DNA from: Gnetum montanum
Lineage: Eukaryota; Streptophyta; Gnetopsida; Gnetales; Gnetaceae
Assembly (NCBI GenBank): GCA_015680685.1
Contig: MNCI01025442.1
Coordinates: 322,112-386,111, forward strand
Reading direction: 5' to 3'
Length of the DNA: 64,000 bases
This document shows positions 48,301-60,359 of the stretch, one piece after another. Both the position numbers and the translations under genes were made by a program. The notes under the pieces were generated by a model. It was not told where the DNA came from. It saw only the letters and a program-made list of their open reading frames with translations, and ran no database searches. Every line of letters starts with the position of its first letter. Within the stretch, counting starts at the first letter, position 1.

Positions 48301-48960
48301 AAAATCATAGAAACACCAATCCTAAGAGCACTTGATTGGTCCAAACCATTCCATATCATGATAGACGCATCTAACTATGCTTTGGGAGCCATGCTCATGT
48401 AGATGGATAATAAGAAACATCCATGTTATATCCACTGCATGAGTCAAAGCATTATGGGGGCATAGTTAAATTACACCACCATAGAAAAAGAATTAATTGT
48501 AGTGGCATATGTGCTAGAAAAGTTTAGACATTATGTGCTAGGTTACAAAATATTTGTACATATGGACCATAGTGCAACTCGCTTCCTTATGAATAAGCTG
48601 ATGGTGAGCCCTTGTGTTATACGGTGGCTTGTGATCTTGTAAGAATTTGATCTTACTATGGTAGATTGAAAAGGAACCAAGAATGTGGTCACTGACCATC
48701 TTTTTCACTTAAGATGGGATAACAAAGAGGAGGAGAGCCTGCTCTCTGATGAATTTCTAGATGAACTCCTTTTTACTAGAGCAATAAATGAACAAACGCC
48801 TAAAAAAGTAGTATGGTATAATGGCATCCTCACATATCTTCTCACTCAAGAGATACCAAAAGACTTGGATTTTAGGAAAAAACAACAATTTCTTCATTGG
48901 GTCAAATACTTCATGGAAATTAATAGACACCTTTACAAGGTATGTGCCGATGGCCTGATC
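48301..48960 (+). pseudogene. RNase H and connection of element C (decayed)
   Basis: IMIDASNYALGAMLM near 48355-48399 keeps the catalytic Asp. LNYTTIEKELIVVAYVLEK keeps the Glu, and VHMDHSATRF keeps the central Asp of Ty3 RNase H. NVVTDHLFHL ends the domain. The frame 48685-48966 is open and covers the connection to integrase. Stops at several sites. Confidence 0.75.
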
Positions 48961-50130
48961 TGTTAGTGTGTCCTTGATGAAGATCAACTACATGTTCTCT
49001 AGGATGCTCATGAAGGACCTTGTAGAGGCCACTATGCAAGGAGACACATAGCCATAAAAATCCTAATGGTAAGGTAATATTGGCCCATAATATTTAGGGA
49101 TGCCCACCAATTTGTCAAGTCTTGTAAACATTGTCAACATGACGAGGGGATAACCACTTGTATGAAAGGTCCTAAATAGTGGATTCAACCACTAGAACCT
49201 TTTCACATATGGGGTGTTGACTTCATGGATCCCATCACACCAATGTCTAATGGGAAAGCATATACTATAGTAGTAGTTGAATATTGCACAAAATGGGCTA
49301 AATCTGTAGTCATTATAGATTGCACATCATCTGTTGTCACTAGATTTATACAACAACATATCATCAATAGGTTTGGGGTGTTGTGTTCACTAATTTTTGA
49401 TAATGGGACTCATTTCATAGGTGCCACATTTAGAAAATTAATGCAACACTTGGGGTTAGAACATAAATTAACAACACCTTACTATGCCCAAGCCAATGGT
49501 TAAGCAAAGGTAACCAACTGGGAGATTACAACAATATTAATGCAAACCATTAGCAAATATAGGAATTCTTGAAGCACAAAACTTAATGATGCTCTCAGGG
49601 CTTAGCGATCAACTTGAAAAATTCTTATTGGATATTCTCCCTATGATTTAGTGTACAAAAAAATTTCAACACTTCTAATTCAATCTGAGCTCTATACACT
49701 CTCAACTGCTTGTGATCTAAACCTTGACTTAAGTTTAGCACAAAAGGAGAGATTGATCAATCTGAACATGCTAGAAAAAAATTTCTTAGTGGCCCTATCT
49801 TTGAATGAGGTGAATAAATAATTCAACAAGTAAGGTCATGAGCTTAGAATTAGGAAAGTAAGGTTTCAACTAAGAGATAAGGTCCTCTACTAGAACCCCA
49901 CACATGTACCTCAAAAGTTAAAATTTCAAACATTGTGGAAAGGACCTTATATAATTGATCAAACCTTTCCCTATGGAGCCATGATAATTTACAAACCTGA
50001 TAGCCCAAATAAAAAGTAGTTGGTCAATATCCAACACATCATACTTTTCCTAGAACCAAGATTGACCAGTGTAAATACTACTTCACCTAATGGACACCCC
50101 ATTTTATTTTTCAAATCTCCTCATTCCAAT
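48961..50130 (+). pseudogene. Integrase of element C (decayed, catalytic Glu lost)
   Basis: The zinc finger is seen as H...H (DAHEGPCRGHYARRH) and CKHCQ at about 49000-49140. The core has Asp at 49219 (GVDFMDP) and Asp at 49399 (IFDNGTHF). The Glu expected 35 residues later is Lys (AAG at 49507), preceded by a stop (TAA at 49501). The C-terminal domain has FQTLWKGPYIIDQ and LVNIQH (50020). The T-rich 3' region follows. Confidence 0.8.
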
Positions 50131-50775
50131 TCAGTCATGGGGGAGATGGTTATTCATGATAACCATTATCATGACCTCTCAATTTTTCTATCCTTTTTGT
50201 TTTTCACATTTTTTATTTTCAATTTTTTCTAATTTTATATCATTTTTAGTACATTTAAATTTTCTTGATTATTCTACACTTTCTTATATATTTTACTTTA
50301 TTTTGTCTCTTGTGTTTCTTTTGATTAAGTATGATATTTTCTCATTCTTTCTAATAAATATACTTTATTGTCATAGGACACAATGATGCTATTGTTGTTT
50401 ACTAATGATGGTTTGTGCTTAATGTGTGATTGTTGGTGTTTGGTTTCTATTTTTGAATTTTGATGTTTGATGACTTTGACATGGTTTATTTTTCATGGGA
50501 TAGGTAGTGAGTCCATGTCATCCACCCATCCAAAGAACTCTATGGTTTTCCTTGTTCTGGAAATTTGAGGTCCCTTTCTCATTAAAGAAATGTTTAATTA
50601 ATTAGTGACCTTGGTAGTTCCAGAATTAGGAAGGACTAAAAGGTTTGTAAAGGGTGTGTTTTTAAGGGGACTCAACACTCTTTGTACTCTTCATATTACT
50701 TGAGTGCTTGAGTGTTTTTTTATAGACTTCTCACTATTTCATACCAGCAATGATAGGAAGGCAAATAATGTTGTT

Positions 50776-50937
50776 GCATGGTGTGGTTTCCATCATTAAC
50801 AAAAAAAAAGAACTATGGGAATTCAAAGCACACCCCTTTAACATGAATAAGTCCTCACATGGTGTGGTTCCCATTTCAAAAAAAAAAAAAATAATGGAAA
50901 ATCAAAGCACACCTCTTGGACAAATAAATGGACTACA
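50776..50937 (+). repeat. 81-bp tandem duplication in the 3' region of C
   Basis: Two copies of a unit with CATGGTGTGGTT.CCAT, an A-run, and ATCAAAGCACACC or TTCAAAGCACACC, offset by 81 bases. Element B has one copy near 34073-34155. Confidence 0.75.
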
Positions 50938-51714
50938 AGCATTGGTTATGGGACTCGAAAGACATACACCTATGTCTGAAGGTCCCCTCTAACTAAGGCC
51001 CCCTCTCTCCCCTTTTTGTGAAATGGTGGTTGTCTTGTAGGGATAGTCTTGTGTCTCGAGTGGATGGATTAGTCTTAGCGTGGTGATGTGAAGTCATTGA
51101 AAGCAGATGGTTTTGGTTTGGACTAAGGATGGAACTTCTTGGGTCATTTTAACCACACTTCCATAAGGGACTTCTTATGACCTCAATATGGAACTCCATT
51201 CCACTATCTCTATCATCCATCCATGCTTCCATAACTCACCTCACTACTAGGTTCTATCTTATGCTTTATGTCTTAGTCTAACATATTGGGATTCTTGAGT
51301 GGATTCTTTTGGGTTGGTCCTTAACTTTTCATGATCATTAAATCGACTATCGGGTTTACAAACTCCTTAGTTGAGGTTATGCAAGGGAAAAAAGGGCATG
51401 AGCCTACTATGGGGTGGACCTACTTGCATATTTTTTGGCTTGATTAGTTTAGGTTCCTTACCTTTAACATCATTACACTCTTATATTTTGTATTTTGCAT
51501 TATGTAAATTGCTCAGTACTCAATCTTTTATTGCATTCATCCATTAAATCAAAATTTCTCTATTTTTTCAAATTTATGAACTTTAACGCCCTCTTCCCAT
51601 GATTTCATACTATTCTTGGTCTTCTAAGCTTTCATTTGATCCCAATTTCATTGAAAAATTCCTTGTATGTTGAAAGTTTGACCAAAGTCAACGAAACTCA
51701 ATAGTGGTCAATAG

Positions 51715-51960
51715 TTGCATTATTGAGGCCTCGTCAATGTAGCTGACCTTGTTGATGAGGCCCTGTCATCAAGGCCTCATCAATGCAATACAGAAATACT
51801 ATATATACCATTGGACACTTTGGAATTTTTTGTCATTTGCTTATAACACATGGGGAATTTTTGCAATTTTTCAAAGCCCAAAACCTTCCAGAGTCCATAA
51901 CTTTCAAATAGTTTGTCCAAATCACTTTGTTTTTTAATCTTGCACTTACTGAAGGTAAGA
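51715..51960 (+). promoter_or_regulatory. LTR-like U3/TATA segment inside element C
   Basis: 51725-51785 has GAGGCCTCGTCAATG, GATGAGGCCCTGTCATC and AAGGCCTCATCAATG units like those in C's LTR U3. TATATATACCA follows at about 51798-51808, and then a region resembling the start of R (GGGGAATTTTTGCAATTTT). It lacks LTR ends. It lies about 450 bases upstream of the aORF start and could be a fragmentary LTR or an internal promoter. Confidence 0.5.
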
Positions 51961-52262
51961 TCTTTATCGTGGGATCCACAAACCTTAAGGTTTTCAATGC
52001 AATTTTTAAAATGTTTTTCTAACTTCCCGAAGGGTTAGTAACTTTAATCATACATAAACATCAACTTTTTCCAAGTTAACCCTTCCAAAAACCTATAGGA
52101 TGATTTATCAATGATAAGGCATAAATAGAAATAAAAATTAGATTAATTAAATTAGCCATAATAATAGCTTAGCCAAGTGTAACTACCCTTATGAGTTAAG
52201 GTATCCCAATTTTTTTAAGGTTACATAATGATTGCTAATCAATGGTTCTATTGTGATTGTAG

Positions 52263-55100
52263 ATGGCACCCAAACAAAAGTGCCCGTAGGAAGGAGAACC
52301 CTTGCAACCACGAGAGAAATGACCTAGAGCTAGAAGGGGCTAGTAAGAACAAGGCCAAGAATAACAAGAGGTGACCCATACAATGGGTCCTCTTTGCAAG
52401 GAACCCAAAGTGGAATCTATTTGATAGATTCTATAAGAATAAGTTTCTATTGAACAATCTCAATGAGGAGAAGTGCCTAGACCTATGCCTAGGCTTGAGG
52501 TCACTCTGACTCAAGCCTTCCTAGACATCATCAAGTCTTGAGAGCTCCAAAGATCATTTCTTCAAGAAATAAACTTTGGGCCATTTTTGGAGAAAGCTCA
52601 AAAAGATGTTAGAACACAATTACAAGCCTCTCCCATGTGGCCAATCATCATGACCAGCGGGAAGTGGTACATGGGAGAGACCTATCTCTTTTGGAACAAC
52701 CAAAGGCTAGGGTCAATTGTAAAGATCAAGCATGTTCAAGTGTCCTATTCAACAGAGGCCATTGCATAGGCACTAGAGTTTCCTGACATTGGAACACAGC
52801 TAGCAAAAATATCAACCAAAGGTGACCTTGAGGTGAAAAGGGAGTGGACCTAGCAATGTTACGGGGTGGAATATAAAGAGTATGGCGCACTCACACTGGT
52901 GGAGTGAATTTATTTTAAGATTTCAGCCTATCACCTTAATCCAATAGTGAGGCCAAGTAAGGTGACTACCTTCTCTGCTCATGTATGTGCTACTCTAAGT
53001 GAGAAATTTTCCATTAACCTTCTATAGCTAATTTATTTGGAGATTGATAAGCGTTTCAAGGAGAATGAACATGGAAGGAGGACCTTTCCCTTTCCATGCC
53101 TGATAAGAAAACCTTGTAAGAGGGCATGTATTTTTTGCTATTCCAATGACACTCTCAGGCATACTCCCTTAGCCTTATGTGTAGAAATTATGAAGGAAAA
53201 AATGCCACTATCCATTCAAGAAGAGGAGCTACCGCCACCACCACCCACTTAGGAGACAACACCCGAGGTCGACATAGTCCTTGAGCATTTGCAACAAATC
53301 TAATAGTAGGAATGAGTGGGGTAGATCCATTTGTGTATCAATCAGCAATGAGTCAGCTTAATGAGATGGCTCAAATAGTTAGTCAGATAGAGATGGGTCG
53401 TTTCATTTTCTTTGCCCAAAGAATGCAACTACCTTTGAGGTTGGATGCCAACACTCAGGAGGTGACAATGTGACTAGAAACACATCATTTATTCCTAGAA
53501 ATATTTGGGAATGCTACCACTTTCTTGGTGAGGTTGAAGGAAGGTGAAAAGGCAACTGTCTTGGTGATGTAGCCCCAAGTGTAGGAAACAATAGCAAAAG
53601 TGGTAGCTGATCATGTAGCTGAAGCATTGAATGCATCAACGATGTCTATACCAGATGTATCTACACTCCAAGATGTGTAGACATCTATAAGAATGGTTAG
53701 TAGGAAAATGAACATAGCTCAGCATGAACAACTGCTAAAACAACTGGTGGAAACTGAGCAACTAACTCCATATATGTTTGATCTCTTGAAGGACATCACT
53801 ACAACCTAGTCGGAGCTACTGAATGTAAGGGGAAAATGCATTATTTTGGAAGGGAAACTAGAAATGGCCCAAGAGTGAAATCAATGCTTGGCCATGGAGG
53901 TTGTTGGACTTTACGCTCAACTTGCAAAGCAAACATTCCTTAGCCTGGCAATGACAAGAGATGAAGCTATCAAACAGCTACAAGAACGGATTCAAAAGGC
54001 TAAGGAAGAAGTAGTAATGGTGATCTTCAAATAGTCTATGGCAAAAGCTAAAACACATTCAATTAAAAAAGACTTGGATTAGATGCACTAAGAGAATGAA
54101 ACACTGACTACACAAAATCATCACCTATGATACATTGATGTTCAAAGAGATCAAATGCAGAAATTCATTCATCAACAATAGGAGCAGCTTGCTAGGGTCA
54201 AAACTGAATTGAGAAAATTGACTGTAGAGAATTGAAATCTATCAATGGAGGAGGTGAACACCTTGCAACAAAATTCTACCATCAAAATTTCCACCTAAAA
54301 AAATGAAACTCTCAAGTTTGAGAGGGTGAAAAATCACTACAGGGACCAGGTTGGCTTGCAAAAGAGAAAATTAATGAAAAAGAAATCCAGATGGTAAAGG
54401 CTAAAGTAAATGAATTCCTCCAGCAACTCTAGAAAGGAAGAGAAATGTGGAAACCCATCCTTGATGGGTTTGATGCCTACAACAAAGTAGAGATCTACTT
54501 GAAGGAGTTTCAGATTGAAGAGATGATAGAGTATATGGAGTTGGCCAATCTTTGTTATGCAAACTTGGCAACATTGATAGTTGAATGACCATGATCAAAA
54601 TTGGAGAAGTAGGCGGTTAACTTGCATTTGCTATATGAGGCCAAGTTCAAACACCACAAAGACACTAAGCAAAAGCTTGAGACTGCTAATGTTGAAATTA
54701 AAGTCCTCAAAGGATCATTCACAGATCAATGATACATTATCGTGGACCTAGCTAGACAAATGAATGACTACCAAGAGTTGAAGAACATAGTGTGAGTGTT
54801 TGACATTGAATGAAAATAGTTTTTTGCCTGGTTTATCAACATCAAGGAGTTATTTTCAGCGATCATGTGTCCTTGGGAGGTCTTGTTCCAATCCACATTG
54901 GGAAAGTTGTGTGGATAGTGCATGATCCCAGGAGTAAGTAGGAGAAAATGAAAGCATTGTTGGATGCTTTTCGCCTTCCACCTAAAGTTGTAGCAGCAGC
55001 AGGACAACCATAGCCTCAACCACTATTAGTGCGTAAAGCTAGTGAAGGTCCCTTGGAGCATTAGGAACCACCACCACCGAGGACTATTTGATCTTCTCTA
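52263..55100 (+). pseudogene. aORF of element C (long, decayed)
   Basis: The longest copy of the additional frame between integrase and the 3' LTR. ATG 52263 follows TTGTGATTGTAG directly. Parts in order: basic N terminus (MAPKQKC...EGEPLQPREK); RNPKWNLFDRFYKNKFLLNN near 52395; the conserved segment SPMWPIIMTSGKWYMGETYL with V.VSYSTEAIA (52629-52769); a second globular-looking region with FPFPCLIRKPCKRACIFCYS (53079-53140); a proline run (LPPPPPT); then a long E/K/Q-rich, probably coiled-coil region (53700-54450) and a tail. Stops and frameshifts interrupt all parts. The conserved segment resembles the putative plant transposon protein domain seen in other plant Ty3/gypsy elements (from memory). 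No membrane segment or envelope-like signature is visible. Confidence 0.65.
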
Positions 55101-55330
55101 ATAAGCTTCACATCATTAAGGAACGTGTTGTCCAAATTTTGAAGAGTTGTGTCATGGTGTTCAATTTTGTGTCCTGAACACCATCATTTTTGTAATGTGT
55201 TGATTCGTACACTTGGGCACTCCATTTTTTATCAAGTTAGTCAAGTTTGTTTTATTGAAAGAAAAGTCAATCAATAATCCCATACCTTTTCCAAATTTTT
55301 AAAGGAACTCAAGGACAAGTCCTCATTTAG

Positions 55331-55341
55331 TTGTGGGGTTA
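55331..55341 (+). other. Polypurine tract of element C
   Basis: TTGTGGGGTTA immediately precedes the 3' LTR, following CTCATTTAG as in the other copies. Confidence 0.6.
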
Positions 55342-55925
55342 TGATGAGTTTTTGTTGGTTGGCTACCTTGACAAGGCCCTGTCGATGCAGCCAACCACGT
55401 TAACAAGGCCTCATCCACAAGGCCCCATCGATGCATTTTGACCTACGTCAATGATGCCTTGTCGATGCAGTGTCTTTCCATCACCTATAAATACACATCT
55501 ACTCGCCACATTTATGGGGAGTCTAGATTTCAATTGTAGTGAAGCTCTTGCATTTTTTCCATTCGAGAGTAGAAAATTTTCCTTGAGTTCCTGCAGCAAG
55601 AGTCATTGAGTGTATGGATCTTTATTTAAGCATTGTGGTACTTAAGCATGATAGTGTATGTGGCAATAAAGATGAGCTTTTTGATAAACCTTGCAACACT
55701 TTGGCTAGATTAGCTCTCTTATTTATGCATTCAATGTTTTCAATTATTTGTTAATTATTTCACAATTATTTCCCAGTAATTAAGTTAATAAGAATTATTG
55801 AGCTAGATAGATTAAATACATAAGTATGATCGCTTCATGCGTAACACATATTCACTTGAAAATCCTAGCAGTGTTATCACTTGCTATGCCTAGTAGTGTA
55901 GCATTTGGTTGCCCAATAGTAGATA

Positions 55926-55930
55926 CGTGG
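55926..55930. repeat. Target-site duplication of solo LTR H, left copy
   Basis: CGTGG here and CATGG at 56795-56799 flank H; four of five bases agree. Confidence 0.7.
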
Positions 55931-56794
55931 TGATGAATTATGGTTTGCCAGGCCCCAATATCGAATACTTGATATTAGGTATGCGATATTGCAGCCTAGA
56001 TAATGAGATTGAATACACAATATCATGATTCCTATGTAAGCCTATAAATATAGCACTTAGGTGCATAGGAAGGGAGTCAATATTTAAGTCTGTAGCGTAG
56101 AGTCATTTTGTCAGTTTTTAGTTAGTTTTTAATTCCTTCCCATGTGCATGCTTGCAATGTGATGATTGTAATTGTACAGAACCTTTGTTTGAGTGTGACA
56201 TACTTGGACATGTACACAGTTAGAAATAAAGATCAAGATTACTCCATTATTGCAGCATTCACTTAGTTTTTAATTGTTTAATTGTTAATTATTATTTATT
56301 GTTTTCTTAGTTAATATTTCTTTATCATTATTTACTATTGCTATTGTTAATGATGAATGGATATGTCTTAATCATGAACATTTAAGTGTAACTACTTGGT
56401 AACCTAGTAGTATATATAGTAGTGCTAAAGTAATGTGTGCTTGGTAACCCTAGAAGTAGTACACGAGGTTCAAGATGTGCGTGGATGATTAAGGATAGAT
56501 TCTCATAGCACTTAGGCTAGCTTAGATTTTATTTTCCATTATCTCTTAGTTCAATCAACATTATTTCTCATTGTCCCTAGAAGTAGCCTAGTGTTAGAAA
56601 TCACATCATACACCTCACTTTGGACTAAATCATATGTGATAAAGCAAATACTAGTCCAGGTGGAAAGATAGTGGACTACGATCAATGTGTAACTATCTAG
56701 GTCCCACAACTAGTCTATCTACAGAGTCTGACTAGATCACGTGTACATGCTCATATTTGTATGGTTGAGTGTAGGGGTACCTTGCTGCTCATCA
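55931..56794 (+). repeat. Solo LTR H
   Basis: A complete LTR, TGATGAATTATGG to TGCTGCTCATCA, inside the 3' LTR of C, with no internal sequence. U3 has GATATT/AATATCG palindromic units (55957-56030). A TATA box (CCTATAAATATAG) is near 56040. R resembles A and arm G (CTTGGACATGTAC, AATAAAGATCAAGATTAC). It presumably arose by LTR-LTR recombination after insertion. Confidence 0.9.
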
Positions 56795-57138
56795 CATGGG
56801 TTCAAGAGTTGTATAGAAAGTGCAAATGGATGCTTATGTTAGGATTAGTTAATTAGTCATTTAGATTAGTTAATTAAACTCCTTTTTATCTACATTTTGA
56901 GCACCCACAATATAAAATAAAAAATGATAAAAATCAGATGCCTCAGTTACACTTAACCATACCAACAAACGTCACAAGTGTAATTGGGAGGACAACGATT
57001 TACCTTAAGGCTAGATTCACTTTCTAAAGGGATAGTGCACTAGAAATGATAAAGTTTGCAAAATTTAACTGAGTCATGTGTGAATGCTTCGTGATTTGTA
57101 TGGTTGGGTGTAGGGGTACCTTATCACTCATCAACAGG

Positions 57139-57480
57139 CATAATGATCACAAGTTTATTCTTAGTTTGAGGATGGAAAGAATATCATTATGGCCATTGTA
57201 AGAGCCTCTTATTATTGGAATGGATGGATGGATGATGTGGGCTCACTGTGAAAATAATCAGTCTTTTATGACTTGATAACATGGAAAAATTTTCACTTTA
57301 TTGGGCTACATCTTACCTTTATTTAAATGTGTTTTATTAATGATTAGAAATTATTTATAAAGGATTTGAAACAAAGTATAAAAGAAATGGGAAAGATGGT
57401 AAAAATTATGAAAAAATAAAGAATGAAAAATGTTAAAGAATTGAAAAGTATTAAAGAATGTGAAAAATTAATTTGCAAGC
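57139..57480 (-). other. 3' non-coding region of element J, right part
   Basis: It continues element J after the C insertion and aligns with the same part of D and F (GGATGGATGATGTGGGCTCAC). A-rich in + at 57340-57460, the T-rich post-integrase segment on the minus strand. It joins the protease directly; RT, RNase H and integrase are missing. Confidence 0.65.
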
Positions 57481-60221
57481 TCCAACCTAATGTTGCATTC
57501 CTTAAATGGTGGTAGGTTCCATGTTTGATATGTGTCATAAAAGATTAAATTAACTCTAGAACCTAAGTCCAATATAGCTTTATACGATAGATTCCTAGTT
57601 ACCTGTAGATCGATTAAAGAAACTCCTAGACCAATTCGCTTCTACGAGAGTGACCCTACCTTAATCCAATTAGTAACAACTATAGTGAGCATGATAGTCT
57701 ATATTTTTAGACCTAATGATGACAGAAGCTTGTTAAGAGTGAGAAGATCTATTTTAGGAGAAGATGGTCTTGATAAAGCTCCTATTCTGCTAGCCTTCTT
57801 TGAACTCATCCTAAAGAAAGTATGTTTCTCTGCTTGACCCTTAGCATTGTTGGTGAGATCTTCTATTCATACATTTATAGCCCTTGCAACCTTCTTCTAC
57901 TACGTCTATGATGGCAATTCACCCTACTTTGTGGGTGGTGGCATTGGTGGCAAAGAATTTGATTGGGATTTGAAAGATTAGCTGCTTGTGGGTGCATGTG
58001 CAAGCTTAGATTAGTCCTTGGTGATGTTAGTTGGTGGTATTCTAGTGGGTGATATTATGGATTTTGAATAGTGGCATTTGCTAGTGAGATCGGATGTTGG
58101 CCATGGTATTCATAAGGATCATGTTGTCGATATGGATACTATTGGCATGATAGTGGCATGGCCCATGATTGTAGTTTCTATCATTGTTGATGATAGTACT
58201 CTTGTGGCTATAGTAAGCCTTTACTAGGATAGTACATTGGTTGCAATTTTCATCTATAAATACCTTAAGGATAAGGTAACCATTTGGGCATTTGCTTTTG
58301 AATAAATCATGGGTTTAGTGCATATGCCCTAGTTTCTTATAGATATACCATGACTAGATAACATCCCTTAGGATGCTAGTCTTAGCACATAGTGTAACCT
58401 TCATCATCTATAGAGCTAGTGTCTGAGTACCCAGCCACTGAAGCAACTTTATCCTTTTTTCCAAATTCCTTCTTCTTTTTGTCTCTACCTTTGTTGAGTG
58501 CTTGCTTTACTTTCTCCTCCATAATCTTTAGTTCTTTTGTACATCATTCATATACCAAATCCCACATTTTCACTACCTATGCTGCTTCATTAGCAATAGA
58601 TTTATGAATTGGTGGCATTTGTTTCATAATGACTTGATTCAAGGTTTCTTCCTCTTAGGTATCACACATTTGTGCATCTCTTTTATGAATTGATGAATTC
58701 CTATTGTATTCTTTAGTTGATTCTCTTTTTCTAAGTTCTCCTTCTTCTTTTGCCACTTGATCAATGATTCTTTGAATCCGATGGGTGGTTAATTCTAATG
58801 ATCTTCCTTAGGCATAAACCCCAAGGATCTCTCTTGTTTTACTTCTCACCCCATCTCCACTATGCCTTAGTTATTTCTTTGATGAAAATCCATGGCCTGG
58901 GCATTTGTGTAATAATGAATAATATCTGCCCATTGTTGCATCAAGGGTCTTGTGAGTCCCTTGTTTCCAATTTTGGATTTTCTTTCTTAAGTTCAACACT
59001 CATGAATATGTCTAATATTTATCATTGAAAATTTTGAGCATGGTACTCTAGCGTCTGATGGATTTAGGTTTTAGTAACTTTTACTAGCTTTGAACTTCAT
59101 TCACAAGTGTTCTAGAAAACAACATTAATTTTTGTTAATCACTTTCTATGTTTTGAAGGGAACAAGTATTGTGGAATGCTTGAAGATATTGCTAAGGATT
59201 AGCATTGTAACCTCCTTCAAATTGGGGCATGTTATTCATATCTAGTCATTTGATTTGGTTATCTTGCATGTGCCTAGTTGGTATGTAGATTTCTTCCTAA
59301 ATGTTAATCATGTTTTGCATTACCATAAAGGGTTTCTTATCATGATCAGGTTCATAGGCTTTATGGTAGTAGTGAGCCCTTCTATGCTCATGCCTCTCTT
59401 GATCCTCTCTTCTATTTATGTGCCTTCTTCTTTCATACTCCTCATCTTCTAAATTAAAATACCTTGAGCATCAGTCATGATGACCATGAGCTCTTCTCTT
59501 TTCCCTATCAAAGTCTCAATACTTATGTTGTCTTCTGTCATAGTCCTTTGATGATCGTGATGAAGTAGAGGAGGTAGTAGGGGAATGGTGCAAGCTAGTT
59601 CTCCTTTCATAACTCTTGTGAGTTTCCTTTTAGGACTTAGTAGGATCTCTTGGCCTGGAGTCCTATTTGTATCTTGAGTCATTAGCCTCTCCCTTGCATG
59701 GCTATACCAAGGTAGATCGAAGTTGAACTTTGACAGGTTCTTCTAGTCTGATCATAGGTGTCTTTGATGGCTCCTCATAGTTTTGGTGGAGTTGTTTTGA
59801 AATGAATTAATTAGCATCAAGCTCTTCTATGATAATAGATGTGTTGGCTTTCTTCCCTTTAGTATGAACATGTTTGACCTCCATAGTAGCATCTCTCTTT
59901 ATCTTCTTCCTTATAGGTATAGGGCTTGGTTATGTGTTGAGTCACATGATACCCTTCTTGAATCTAGTCCAAGTGCATTCCCCTTAGAGCAGTTTGTAGC
60001 ATTTTTAGTGTTGCATGTTTGGGAGGTAGGACTATGTTGCTTTGTATGTCTTTCCACCTCATTTGTTTGTCTTGATGGAATATGAAGGTAAAGTTTGGAT
60101 GGTATGGATTAGTGTGAGTAATACATGTCTGCATTGGCATTCCCTAGTCTTCTTCATCAGTAATTTTGTCACTACTCCTTGTTTCCTTGGTAGGTGATAA
60201 TTGATCATTATGTGAAGCCAT
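57481..60221 (-). pseudogene. gag: gag and partial protease of element J (decayed)
   Basis: The start is ATG at 60221 (MASHNDQLSPTKE), aligning with MSSSHRSDSLPK in B. Basic, arginine-rich linker and capsid core are at about 59700-58850. The zinc-like HPKGCY region is near 58390, with the shared stop YL*E and then KWLPYP*G (58300-58270). Protease begins with ILDLGSRVNLIF near 57572-57540 and TWNLPPFKECNIRLEL, then stops at the deletion junction. Multiple stops and frameshifts. Confidence 0.65.
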
Positions 60222-60359
60222 GTTATCATTTTTTGATGGTTTATGTTAAGTGTGCTTTATATTAAATTTGTGAAGATTAGAGTTAGGTTCTGACACAACA
60301 AACTTTGGAAAAATTAATTACTTGGTATAACATTAACTTATGCCCTACAATAGTGCGAA
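60222..60359 (-). other. 5' leader and decayed primer-binding site of element J
   Basis: Next to the LTR, + orientation reads GCCCTACAATAGTGCGAA (60342-60359), a degraded complement of the tRNA-Asp primer site. Confidence 0.5.

Larger units (their letters stand above)
50131..52262 (+). other. 3' non-coding region of element C
   Basis: T-rich start (50180-50380), an 81-bp tandem duplication (50776-50937), and a stretch at 51715-51800 resembling this element's own LTR U3 and TATA region. It ends at TTGTGATTGTAG (52251-52262), the acceptor-like site before the aORF. No gene is seen. Confidence 0.65.
42893..57133 (+). mobile_element. Element C: most complete Athila-like copy
   Basis: Order: 5' LTR, primer site, gag, protease, RT, RNase H, integrase, 3' non-coding region, long aORF, polypurine tract, 3' LTR interrupted by solo LTR H. 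About 13.4 kb without H. All reading frames are broken by scattered stops and frameshifts, and the integrase Glu is changed, so it is a fossil despite its complete layout. Confidence 0.9.
55342..57133 (+). repeat. 3' LTR of element C, split by solo LTR H
   Basis: 55342-55930 and 56795-57133 together align with the 5' LTR of C. A TATA box TATAAATA is at 55486-55493, and AGGCC/ATCGATGC units lie in U3. The interruption falls in GATACGTGG|...|CATGGGTTCAAG, where the 5' LTR reads GATACGTGGGTTTAGG. Confidence 0.9.

Noticed and set aside
50090-50386. Membrane protein suggested by a hydrophobic plus-strand frame
   Set aside because: It is the T-rich non-coding segment after integrase, present in all copies; Phe/Leu/Ile codons come from the T-richness.
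52263-55100. aORF as a retroviral envelope gene
   Set aside because: No signal peptide, transmembrane segment or cleavage-like site is visible; the conserved segment and coiled coil match a different kind of protein.
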